Source: Janthinobacterium sp. ROICE36 (GTDB taxonomy: Bacteria; Pseudomonadota; Gammaproteobacteria; Burkholderiales; Burkholderiaceae_D). From it: a stretch of 64,000 nt of DNA. Positions 44,976-52,066 of this stretch are shown piece after piece. The translations under genes were made by a program, and so were the position numbers. Under the pieces are notes generated by a model. That model searched no databases, was not told where the DNA came from, and saw only the letters and a program-made list of their open reading frames with translations. Location of the stretch: NCBI RefSeq assembly GCF_002869965.1, contig NZ_PEBS01000012.1, positions 37,777 through 101,776 on the forward strand. Reading direction: 5' to 3'. Within the stretch, counting starts at the first letter, position 1. Each line of letters begins with the position of its first letter.

Positions 44976-46004
44976 CTACGCTGGGTGTATCTCGATCACT
45001 TTCTTGCCTTTCGCTGCACGCGCGCGCAACTGCCCGCAGCCGCCCTCCACGTCCTGCCCGGCCGAATCGCGCAATTTGGTCAGCACGCCCCGCGCGTGCA
45101 GGGCGGCGGCAATGGCGCGCGCCTTTTCCCAGCTGGGACGCTTGAACGGCAAGTCATCGATGGTGTTATACGGGATCATGTTCAGCACCGCGTACTTGCC
45201 CTTCAGGAGTGCCACGATGCCATCCATCTCGTCGTCGCCATCGTTCACCCCTTCCATCAAGGTCCATTGATACTGCACCGGGTAGCTGGTGAGGTGCGCA
45301 TACGACTCGCCGAAGTCCACCAGTTCGCGCGGGGTGAGTCTGGGCGCGCGCGGCAGCAGCTGTTCGCGCAGCTCCGCCTTGGTGGTATGCAGGGACAGCG
45401 CCAGCGCCGGCTTGACGCGCCCTTGTGGCAGGCGCTCGAACGCGCGCGGGTCGCCCACGGTGGAAAACACCAGGTTCTTGTGGCCGATATTGCCCTCGGT
45501 GCCCAGCAGTTCGATCGCTTCCATGACATTATTCAGGTTATGCGCCGGTTCGCCCATGCCCATGAAGACGACTTTCTTCACGGGGCGCAGGGTGCGCGCC
45601 AGCACCACTTGCGCGACGATTTCGCCGCTGGTCACTTGCCGGATCAAGCCGTCGCGGCCCGTCATGCAGAACTGGCAGCCGACGGCGCAACCGACCTGGC
45701 TGGACACGCACAGGCCGTCGCGCGGCAGCAGCACGCTTTCCACCGTTTGGCCATCGTGCAGTCCCACCAGCAGGCGCGCGGAACCGTCCGCACCCGGATG
45801 GGTGCTGAGCAGTTTCAGCATGCCCTGCAATTCGAGGTCGAGCGCGGGCAAGGCCTCGCGTACGGGCAACGGCAGGAAATCCTCGGCGCGGCGCCGGCCC
45901 TGGTCGTGCGGCTGCCCCTGTATCCAGTCGCGCAGCACGCGTTGTTCGTGCAGGGGTTTGGCACCCAGGGCGCGCAGGCGCTGGCGGAGATGATCGATTT
46001 GCAT
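44976..46004 (-). CDS. RlmN/Cfr-family radical SAM RNA methyltransferase
   Basis: A 342-residue radical SAM enzyme that should methylate C2 (or C8) of an adenosine in 23S rRNA or tRNA. LCVSSQVGCAVGCQFC has the mechanistic Cys (first) and the CxxxCxxC cluster; VFMGMGEPAHNLNN is the SAM region; DVEGGCGQL carries the second mechanistic Cys. It is somewhat shorter and more divergent than housekeeping RlmN, and it is not beside ndk/hisS-type neighbours where rlmN usually sits in betaproteobacteria, so it may be an RlmN paralogue or Cfr-like enzyme. Confidence 0.82.
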   Translation of the reverse strand: MQIDHLRQRLRALGAKPLHEQRVLRDWIQGQPHDQGRRRAEDFLPLPVREALPALDLELQGMLKLLSTHPGADGSARLLVGLHDGQTVESVLLPRDGLCVSSQVGCAVGCQFCMTGRDGLIRQVTSGEIVAQVVLARTLRPVKKVVFMGMGEPAHNLNNVMEAIELLGTEGNIGHKNLVFSTVGDPRAFERLPQGRVKPALALSLHTTKAELREQLLPRAPRLTPRELVDFGESYAHLTSYPVQYQWTLMEGVNDGDDEMDGIVALLKGKYAVLNMIPYNTIDDLPFKRPSWEKARAIAAALHARGVLTKLRDSAGQDVEGGCGQLRARAAKGKKVIEIHPA

Positions 46005-46015
46005 GGATTCTGAAT

Positions 46016-46051
46016 AAAAAAACGGCGCGCAGGCATGAAGCCAGCGCGCCG
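46016..46051 (-). terminator. Rho-independent terminator after yjdM
   Basis: Stem CGGCGCGC/GCGCGCCG (46023-46030 with 46044-46051), giving a seven-T run on the minus strand. It lies 18 bp after the yjdM stop and insulates the rlmN-like gene from it. Confidence 0.85.
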
Positions 46052-46068
46052 TGTTACAGGTAAAAGCG

Positions 46069-46410
46069 TTACACCTTCTTGACGAACTCGGTTTTGAGGC
46101 TCATGGAGCCGAAGCCGTCGATCTTGCAATCGATATCGTGGTCGCTGTCGACCAGGCGGATATTCTTGACCTTGGTGCCCATCTTGACGACACCGCCGCC
46201 ACCCTTCAATTTCAAGTCCTTGATGACGCTGACCGTGTCGCCGTCCTGCAGGATATTGCCGGCCGAGTCGCGGTACACCTTGGCGCCCTCTTCCGCCGCT
46301 TCGCCCGCCGTGGCCGACCATTCATGCGCGCATTCAGGGCAGATCAACTGGCTGCCGTCTTCGTACGTGAATTCGGATTTACATTGCGGGCATGGTGGTA
46401 ATGTGCTCAT
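46069..46410 (-). CDS. yjdM: YjdM/PhnA-type zinc-ribbon protein
   Basis: A 113-residue protein of the YjdM (formerly PhnA) family: an N-terminal zinc ribbon [25 protein letters not shown] (shown only in part as CPQC and CPEC) and a C-terminal SH3-like part with [15 protein letters not shown] and KVKNIRLVD. The ATG at 46410 starts the family homology; the frame extends upstream without similarity. Its cellular role is not established, though it is highly conserved. Confidence 0.9.
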   Translation of the reverse strand: MSTLPPCPQCKSEFTYEDGSQLICPECAHEWSATAGEAAEEGAKVYRDSAGNILQDGDTVSVIKDLKLKGGGGVVKMGTKVKNIRLVDSDHDIDCKIDGFGSMSLKTEFVKKV

Positions 46411-46501
46411 TTTTTTCTCTGTCTGGTGAACAGCGCGTGCTGTAAAAGCCGACAGTATACTGCCTACACCGCGCATCAGCGGGCTTTTTTCGCCATCCTT
46501 G

Positions 46502-46747
46502 TCAAGGACGATAAATAATCTCGATGGTGCTGTGGACTATTTCCTCGTGGATGCCGATGCGCGCACGCAGCTCGGCGCCTGTCAGCGAGGGATCGCGGCT
46601 GACCACGGACAAGGCGCACGAATACAGCTGCTTGCCGACTCGCCACACGTGCAGGTCGACGATGCGCGGCGTGTCGCCGGCGCTTTCCACTTCCACCGCT
46701 GCGCGAATTTCATCGACCACAGCAGTATCAGAACCCGCTGCAGCCAA
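46502..46747 (-). pseudogene. C-terminal remnant of a CDF (DmeF-like) cation-efflux protein
   Basis: 81 codons matching the cytosolic end domain of cation diffusion facilitators (IVDLHVWRVGKQLYSCALSVV and a [11 protein letters not shown] end). All membrane helices are missing. The upstream sequence, where they should be, is occupied by the thioredoxin-fusion gene that ends 17 bp away. So the 5' part has been deleted or replaced. Confidence 0.7.
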
Positions 46748-46764
46748 GGCAAGGTATCACTGCG

Positions 46765-47589
46765 TCAGGGTGCCGCCGCGATTTTTTGCAACTTGCTGGC
46801 CAGCGAGGCGTCGGACAATTCGCCCAGGTGGGTGTCAACCAATCGCCCCTGCGCGTCATAAAACAGGGTGGTGGGCAGGGCCGAGGAACCGGCCGCCTTG
46901 CCCAGCGCCGCCTCGCTGTCGAGCACCACATTGCGCAGGGTCACGCCGCTCCTGTCCAGGAAAGCGCTGGCCGCCGCCGCATCCTCGCGCTGGTTCGCAT
47001 ACACGAAGACGATATCGGCGCGCGCCTGCTGCGCGGCCGCCAGCACGGGCATCTCGCGCCGACACGGCGGGCACCAGCTGGCCCACAGGTTGACCACCAG
47101 CGGCTTGCCGCCGGCCAGCGCCGCCAGGGTCACCGGCGCGCCGGCTAGCGCATGCAAGGCCACGGCTGGCAAGGCTGTCGGCCTGTCATACGCCAGCCCC
47201 ATCCCTGCGCTCAACACACCCCAGGCCAGTGCGCCGGACACCGCGCTGATGGCCAGAGGCCGGCGCATGGCCGCCATGGCGCGACGCCGGCAGCGCCATG
47301 CGGCAATGGCCAGGGCAGCGGCGATGCCGGCAGGCGCCAGGAAGCCGCCATCGCGGATATTGATGATGGACCAGGGCGCCGCCAGATATTGCTCATGCCA
47401 GCGCAGCACGAAAGCTACGCGCGCCGCCAGCAAGCCGGCGATCAGCAGGTCGGAAATGAGGGGACCGGCGTCCGGCAGTTGGCGATACCGCCGCAGCCAG
47501 CCAGCTACGCCGTAGGCGACGCACAGGGAAACGAACAACAAGACCAGGCCCGTGGGCAGGGCCAGGGGGCCGATTTGCAGGGACAGCAT
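46765..47589 (-). CDS. TlpA-type thioredoxin fused to an Lgt-like membrane domain
   Basis: A 274-residue protein. The N-terminal half has about four helices and resembles the start of prolipoprotein diacylglyceryl transferase (SLQIGPLALPTGLVLLFVSL, LIAGLLAARVAFVLRWHEQYL, RDGGFLAPAG). The C-terminal half is a periplasmic TlpA/ResA-like thioredoxin with WASWCPPCRREMP. The Lgt part is short and probably not catalytic; it may be a membrane anchor or quinone/DsbD-like unit. The start at 47589 is chosen where the Lgt-like similarity begins. Confidence 0.8.
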   Translation of the reverse strand: MLSLQIGPLALPTGLVLLFVSLCVAYGVAGWLRRYRQLPDAGPLISDLLIAGLLAARVAFVLRWHEQYLAAPWSIINIRDGGFLAPAGIAAALAIAAWRCRRRAMAAMRRPLAISAVSGALAWGVLSAGMGLAYDRPTALPAVALHALAGAPVTLAALAGGKPLVVNLWASWCPPCRREMPVLAAAQQARADIVFVYANQREDAAAASAFLDRSGVTLRNVVLDSEAALGKAAGSSALPTTLFYDAQGRLVDTHLGELSDASLASKLQKIAAAP

Positions 47590-47650
47590 GGGGCTCTCTA
47601 CAACGATGCATGGACCACCATTCTGCCCACTGCAAGTTAAGCTGGCATTA

Positions 47651-47678
47651 AATAGGTAATAGGCAATAGGCAATAGGC
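47651..47678. repeat. Tandem 7-bp repeat (AATAGGC, four copies)
   Basis: AATAGGT followed by three AATAGGC units in direct tandem. They lie 75 bp upstream of marR and 62 bp before the thioredoxin gene on the other strand, in their shared promoter region. Copy number of such repeats can change by slippage. Confidence 0.85.
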
Positions 47679-47700
47679 TGTTGATTGCCATCAGCGCATT

Positions 47701-47719
47701 TATATCATGTTGTGATATA
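47701..47719 (+). promoter_or_regulatory. Probable MarR operator
   Basis: Perfect inverted repeat TATATCA-TGTTG-TGATATA (7-bp arms, 5-nt spacer), 34 bp before the marR ATG. Palindromes of this size and AT content are typical MarR-family sites; autoregulation is inferred. Confidence 0.7.
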
Positions 47720-47752
47720 TTATTCCGCTTTCCCCTTTCCCTTTCATTACCC

Positions 47753-48181
47753 ATGTCCTCCGTACCTCCCGCCACGCTAGGCAAACATGACTTTACGACC
47801 CTGTCGGAATTTCGCTATCAGATGCGACGTTTCGAGCGCTTCTCCGACGACGTGATCCAGGCGCACGGCATCACGCCGCTGCAATACCTGCTGCTACTGC
47901 ATATCAAGGGTTATCCGGGCCGTGATTGGGCCACCGTGGGGGAGCTGGCCGAGCGGCTGCAGGCCAAGCCGCACGGCGTCGTGGCGCTGATCACGCGCTG
48001 CGAAGTATCGGGACTGGTAGAGCGCCGCCATAGCAGCATCGACCGGCGTCGGGTCGAAATCCATCTGCTCGCCGACGGCGAAGCCATGCTGGCCAAGCTG
48101 GCGCAATTGCATCGCACGGAACTGCTGTCCCTCGAAGGCGTGTTCACCATCCCGAAACTGGCAGGAGGCAGCCATGCATAA
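47753..48181 (+). CDS. MarR-family transcriptional regulator
   Basis: A 142-residue winged-HTH regulator (TPLQYLLLLHIKG, recognition helix in TVGELAERLQAKPHGVVALITRCE, wing SSIDRRRVEIHL). The start at 47753 places it 34 bp after a palindromic operator that probably binds it. It overlaps the ClC gene by 8 bp and carries that gene's ribosome site (CAGGAGGC) in its last codons, so it most likely controls the channel gene. Confidence 0.88.
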   Translation: MSSVPPATLGKHDFTTLSEFRYQMRRFERFSDDVIQAHGITPLQYLLLLHIKGYPGRDWATVGELAERLQAKPHGVVALITRCEVSGLVERRHSSIDRRRVEIHLLADGEAMLAKLAQLHRTELLSLEGVFTIPKLAGGSHA

Positions 48182-49961
48182 GTACGATACGCGACGCGAC
48201 TTCGATGGCCAGGCGCGGCTGCTCCTGATCTCCTGCATCGCAGTAGTGGTCGGCGCACTGAGCTCCGTGACGGCCTACGTGCTGCTGCGCGCGATCCACT
48301 TCTTTACCAACCTGTTTTTTTTTCAGAAACTGTCAACCGCCTTCACGTCGCCGGCCGGCCATGCGCCAGGCATCTGGGTCATCGGCGTTCCCGTGCTCGG
48401 TGGCCTTATCATCGGGCTGATCGCCCGCTACGGCACGGAGCAGATACGCGGTCACGGTATTCCCGAAGCCATCGAGGCGATCCTGTTCAAGAAAAGCCTG
48501 ATGTCGCCCAAGGTGGCGCTGCTCAAGCCGCTGGCGTCGGCCATCGCCATCGGCAGCGGCGGCCCATTCGGCGCCGAAGGGCCGATCATCATGACGGGCG
48601 GCGCCGTCGGCTCGCTACTGGCCCAGCATTTCCACCTGAGCGCGGCCGAACGCAAGACCTTGCTGGTGGCCGGCGCCGTGGCGGGCATGACGGCAGTGTT
48701 TGGCACGCCCGTGGCAGCGCTGCTGCTGGCGGTGGAACTACTACTGTTTGAATTGCGTCCGCGCAGCCTCGCGCCGGTGGCGATTGCCTGCGTCATCGCC
48801 GGCTTCCTGCGCCCCTTGCTCATCGACAGCGGCCCCTTGTTCCCCTTGCACAGCGCGGCGCTGCCGCCTTCAGCACTGCTATCGTGCCTGATCGCCGGCT
48901 TGCTGTGCGGCGCGCTGGCGTGGCTGCTGTCGACCTCGCTGTACCGTGTGGAAGACCTGTTTCACCGGCTACCGTTCCACTGGATGTGGTGGCCGGCGAT
49001 CGGCGGCATCGCGGTGGGCATCGGCGGCTACTTCCAGCCGCGCGCGCTGGGAGTCGGCTATGATGTGATCGCCGACCTACTGCACAACCATATTGCGGCC
49101 GGCGCGCTTCTCGCGCTGCTGGCAGTCAAGGCCGTGATCTGGTTGCTAGCGCTCGGTTCGGGTACCTCGGGCGGTGTGCTGGCGCCGCTGCTGATGCTCG
49201 GCGCCGGCCTGGGCGCCCTGATAGGTCCCTACCTGCCGGGCAGCGAGCCAGCCATCTGGCCGCTCGTCTGCATGGCCGCCACCCTCGGCGGCATGATGCG
49301 CGCGCCCATCATGGCCGTGGCTTTCGCGTTTGAATTGACGCACGATGTCAATGCACTACTACCCGTGCTGGCCGCATCGGCAGTCGCCTATGCCTTCACC
49401 GTGATCACCATGCACCGCTCCATCCTGACGGAAAAGATCGCCCGCCGCGGCTACCATATCTACCGGGAATACGGTATCGACCCCATGGAACGCCATAGCG
49501 TGGCCGAGGTGATGACGCAAGCGCCCGTCAGCATCGACGCCAACGCGCGCCTTGCCGACGTGCTGGCCAGCCATTTCAGCGAGACGCAGCGCCACCGTGC
49601 GTTCCCCGTCACGCGCAACGGCGCGCTCATCGGCATGCTGGACCGCCCCACCCTGTTGCAGCGCCTCTCCGACAGCCCTGAACTGACGACGGGCGAGCTG
49701 TTTGGCGTGAACATGCCGGTAGTCGCCCTGGCCGATGAAACGTGCCGCGCCCTTGCGACTCGCCTGGCGGTGCACGAACTCGAACGCCTGCCCGTCGTGA
49801 GCGATGCCAGGACCTTGCACCTGATCGGCATCGTCAGCCGCAGCGACCTGGTCAAGCCAGCGCTGGGTCTGCAATCGGAAGAGGTGCAACGCCAAACCGT
49901 GCGGCGCCTCTGGCCGCTGCCGAACAAGGCCCCAAACCAAGGAGAAACAGGGTTCAGCTGA
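48174..49961 (+). CDS. ClC-family chloride channel/transporter with CBS domains
   Basis: A 595-residue ClC protein. The membrane part has GSGGPFGAEGPI (anion site, gating Glu retained in GAEGP), later LGSGTSGGVLAPLL and GGMMRAPIMAV. Two CBS domains follow (VMTQAPVSIDANARL, RLPVVSDARTLHLIGIVSR). It should move Cl-/H+ or other anions, perhaps fluoride-insensitive type; ligand gating by nucleotides through the CBS pair is possible. Translated with marR. It overlaps the convergent DUF2325 gene by 8 bp at the stop. Confidence 0.9.
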   Translation: MHKYDTRRDFDGQARLLLISCIAVVVGALSSVTAYVLLRAIHFFTNLFFFQKLSTAFTSPAGHAPGIWVIGVPVLGGLIIGLIARYGTEQIRGHGIPEAIEAILFKKSLMSPKVALLKPLASAIAIGSGGPFGAEGPIIMTGGAVGSLLAQHFHLSAAERKTLLVAGAVAGMTAVFGTPVAALLLAVELLLFELRPRSLAPVAIACVIAGFLRPLLIDSGPLFPLHSAALPPSALLSCLIAGLLCGALAWLLSTSLYRVEDLFHRLPFHWMWWPAIGGIAVGIGGYFQPRALGVGYDVIADLLHNHIAAGALLALLAVKAVIWLLALGSGTSGGVLAPLLMLGAGLGALIGPYLPGSEPAIWPLVCMAATLGGMMRAPIMAVAFAFELTHDVNALLPVLAASAVAYAFTVITMHRSILTEKIARRGYHIYREYGIDPMERHSVAEVMTQAPVSIDANARLADVLASHFSETQRHRAFPVTRNGALIGMLDRPTLLQRLSDSPELTTGELFGVNMPVVALADETCRALATRLAVHELERLPVVSDARTLHLIGIVSRSDLVKPALGLQSEEVQRQTVRRLWPLPNKAPNQGETGFS

Positions 49962-50619
49962 GCAGCGCCTCCTTGCGTACAAACTGCATGGCTTGCGGCT
50001 GGTCCACCAGCACGCACTGCTTGCCCGTGCGCTTGCAGTGGTCATGCACGCGCCAATAGGCATCGTGGCTGACGCAGCCCGTCTGGCAAATCACCAGGTC
50101 GGCCGCCACCAGGCCCGCTTCCAGCGCCGCCGCATCGTCGGCGCCAGCATCGCCGCCCGCATGGTGCAGGAAGCGCCCGCCGGCCTGCTCGATGGCTTGC
50201 TGCGCCATAAGCGCGCCGTCCGCAGCCTGGGTCAAATAGCTACCCACATACAGCACGGCTTTTTCACACACGTCGGCCCGCAAGGCTGGCACGGGCAACC
50301 ATTGCAGGCGCAGCAATTCGCGCATCAGGTCCTGCACGCGCTCACCGAGCCACTCGACCTTGCGCGCCAGCCTGGCACGCGTCGGCAAGCCAGGCACACT
50401 GGCCGCCAGTTCGGCCAGTTCATCGCGCGCCAGCGCCAGCTGCGTAGCGCGAATCACGACTTGCGCCCGCGCGCGCATCAATTCCGACTCCAGCTGCGCG
50501 ATGCGCGCCGCCTGCGCGGCCAGTTGCGCACTGCAACGGGCCTGCGCGCGACCATACTCGCCCATCAGCACGCGATGCTCGTGCGCGATCAAATCCTCAT
50601 TGCCATACACACTGCCCAT
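49954..50619 (-). CDS. DUF2325-domain protein under a Fur box
   Basis: A 221-residue protein: an N-terminal coiled-coil half (RCSAQLAAQAARIAQLESEL) and a C-terminal DUF2325 domain (AVLYVGSYLTQAADGALMAQ, FLHHAGGD, LVICQTGCVSHDAYWRVHDHC, CKRTGK). AGGAGGGC precedes two ATGs; the one at 50619 has the better spacing, the other is at 50622. The domain has conserved Cys/His that could sense or bind metal. A Fur-like site lies about 70 bp upstream, so iron control is likely. Confidence 0.85.
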   Translation of the reverse strand: MGSVYGNEDLIAHEHRVLMGEYGRAQARCSAQLAAQAARIAQLESELMRARAQVVIRATQLALARDELAELAASVPGLPTRARLARKVEWLGERVQDLMRELLRLQWLPVPALRADVCEKAVLYVGSYLTQAADGALMAQQAIEQAGGRFLHHAGGDAGADDAAALEAGLVAADLVICQTGCVSHDAYWRVHDHCKRTGKQCVLVDQPQAMQFVRKEALLS

Positions 50620-50687
50620 CATGCCCTCCTTCACCACCCGTGGCGCCATGGCGCCAGCCCATCGCTACCCCATAGCTGCGTATTATA

Positions 50688-50706
50688 AATGAGAATCATT
50701 ATTATT
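50688..50706 (-). promoter_or_regulatory. Fur box
   Basis: AAATGAGAATCATTATTAT matches the 19-bp Fur consensus GATAATGATAATCATTATC well, mainly in the central TGAGAATCATTAT. It lies about 70 bp upstream of the DUF2325 start. Confidence 0.75.
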
Positions 50707-50752
50707 TGTGTATGCACGCGCGCGCAGCAGGGGTATGCGCTGGCCGCCAGCG

Positions 50753-51370
50753 TCACGCAGTCGGCGGGCAGGACAGCAGGCGCTGCCAGACGTCATCCTG
50801 CACCTGCCGCACCTGCCGCAAGCCATCGGGACCGCGATAGATGCCCAGCGTATTCGGCCACGCCATATCAATGAACAACAGCCGTGCCGGATCGATCAGC
50901 AGGGACTGGCCCACATAATTGCCCTTGATCTCGCCCTTGTTCACGCTCAGCAGGCGCGCGCCGCCCGCAAGCGCCCGCTCTTCCAGCGCCACGCCGCTGC
51001 GCTCGGCCACATCGCGCAGCCAGCGTTCGCGCCAGCGCGCCTGTTCCTCGAATTGCCCCGTTGGCGGCCGGTCCAGCTTGACGACGGCCGCCACGGGACC
51101 GCCTATCCCCGCCTGCAGCGAAAAACCCATGCGTTCCTGCAATTCAACCGTGTAGGCCTCGCCCTTGACGTCGATCTGGTAGCGCCCCGTCCCGTCTTGC
51201 ACCAGCAGGTCAGCCTGATGATAGGAAGGTTTGACGCAATTGGCGTACTGATAGACGAGCACATCGAGGAACGGGGGCGCGGCGGGGGTGGTTGCCGCCA
51301 TGGCGGGCGACAGGCTGGCACACAGGGCCGCAGCGGCCGCATATTGCATCGTGCATTTCATCTTGCTCAT
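50753..51370 (-). CDS. Secreted periplasmic protein of unknown function
   Basis: A 205-residue protein with a Sec signal peptide ending in SLSPAMA. The mature part has two conserved-looking cysteines (YANCVKPSYHQ and RLLSCPPTA) that may form a disulfide. CAGGAGCAAAT precedes the ATG at 51370. No known domain recognised. It is the only gene between the Fur box and the tRNA region on this strand. Confidence 0.7.
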   Translation of the reverse strand: MSKMKCTMQYAAAAALCASLSPAMAATTPAAPPFLDVLVYQYANCVKPSYHQADLLVQDGTGRYQIDVKGEAYTVELQERMGFSLQAGIGGPVAAVVKLDRPPTGQFEEQARWRERWLRDVAERSGVALEERALAGGARLLSVNKGEIKGNYVGQSLLIDPARLLFIDMAWPNTLGIYRGPDGLRQVRQVQDDVWQRLLSCPPTA

Positions 51371-51794
51371 ATTTGCTCCTGTTCGAGTGGAAAGTCGATG
51401 GCGGCCGAAAAATACCTGCGGCACGCCATCCAGTCGCACATATTAGCTATTTTGTATATTTCTTTCTGGCATGTTGGCGAAGCAGCTGCATGTGCATATC
51501 CCCTCGCTTGTCCTAACCATGCCGTCAATGCCGCTGACATAGGCCGCGCTGGCCAGTATGAAATTTCTGCGCGGCATTTGCATATTATGCAATTTTTTAG
51601 GGAGCTTGGGAGGAATGAGGGGGAAGAAACTGTTTGCGGGACACAGGTCGGCGCATGCGTTCGCAAAAGGCGGCGTATGTGCTGGCTGCCATTGCCTGAG
51701 ATGAGGGAACGGCGTTGGCCGCTGCGCGGCCAACGGGCCGCGCAGCGCGGTGATTGGGCGATTCGGAGGGGGTTGGGCCGGCACTGCCCAATCC

Positions 51795-51809
51795 TTCGAA
51801 TCCCACCGT
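51795..51809 (+). repeat. Inverted 15-bp copy of the tRNA-Ser T-arm region
   Basis: TTCGAATCCCACCGT is identical to the T-loop/acceptor part of the tRNA-Ser gene (51872-51886) but in inverted orientation, 62 bp from it. The next bases (TGCGTCCA) still resemble the tRNA end (CTCCGCCA). Confidence 0.8.
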
Positions 51810-51824
51810 TGCGTCCAGACAAAC

Positions 51825-51854
51825 AAAAAAGCCTCCCGCAGGGGAGGCTTTTTT
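51825..51854 (-). terminator. Rho-independent terminator after tRNA-Ser
   Basis: Stem AAAAAAGCCTCC with GGAGGCTTTTTT around a short loop (51825-51854); T run on both strands, so it can act in both directions. It begins 10 bp past the tRNA CCA end. Confidence 0.88.
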
Positions 51855-51863
51855 GTTTGATTC

Positions 51864-51956
51864 TGGCGGAGACGGTGGGATTCGAACCCACGATACAGGT
51901 ATAAGCCGTATGCATCCTTAGCAGGGATGTGCCTTCGGCCACTCGGCCACGTCTCC
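51864..51956 (-). tRNA. tRNA-Ser (anticodon GCU), CCA encoded
   Basis: Class II tRNA: acceptor GGAGACG pairs with CGTCTCC, the D-arm region is TGGCCGAGTGG, the anticodon loop CTGCTAA contains GCT, a long variable arm (TGCATACGGCTTATACCTGTA region) follows, and the T-loop is GTTCGAATC. It ends in encoded CCA. Reads AGC/AGU codons. Confidence 0.97.
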
Positions 51957-52011
51957 TAGCTGATTACTCAACTATGTCGCTGTAGCTAACTGCGCTGCAG
52001 CAACGAACGTC

Positions 52012-52040
52012 ATAATATCGATTGCCCCCCCTTTGGTCAA
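52012..52040 (-). promoter_or_regulatory. Sigma-70 promoter of tRNA-Ser
   Basis: On the minus strand TTGACC (52040-52035), 17 bp spacer, TATTAT (52017-52012), 55 bp before the tRNA 5' end. A near-consensus promoter at the right place; it lies between the lysC stop and the tRNA. Confidence 0.7.
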
Positions 52041-52066
52041 GGGCGTGGGGCAATATTTTTAGATAT

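Larger units (their letters stand above)
51371..51863. other. 493-bp region without a recognised protein gene
   Basis: I see no convincing gene. It contains a very GC-rich perfect hairpin, CGCTGCGCGGCC-AACG-GGCCGCGCAGCG (51720-51747), without a T run; a 15-bp inverted copy of the tRNA-Ser 3' part (51795-51809); and the tRNA terminator. The part near 51371-51620 is more AT-rich and may be the leader of the periplasmic-protein gene. Confidence 0.6.

Noticed and set aside
51367..51942. Minus-strand frame overlapping tRNA-Ser
   Set aside because: It runs through the tRNA gene and its terminator, so it cannot be a real gene.
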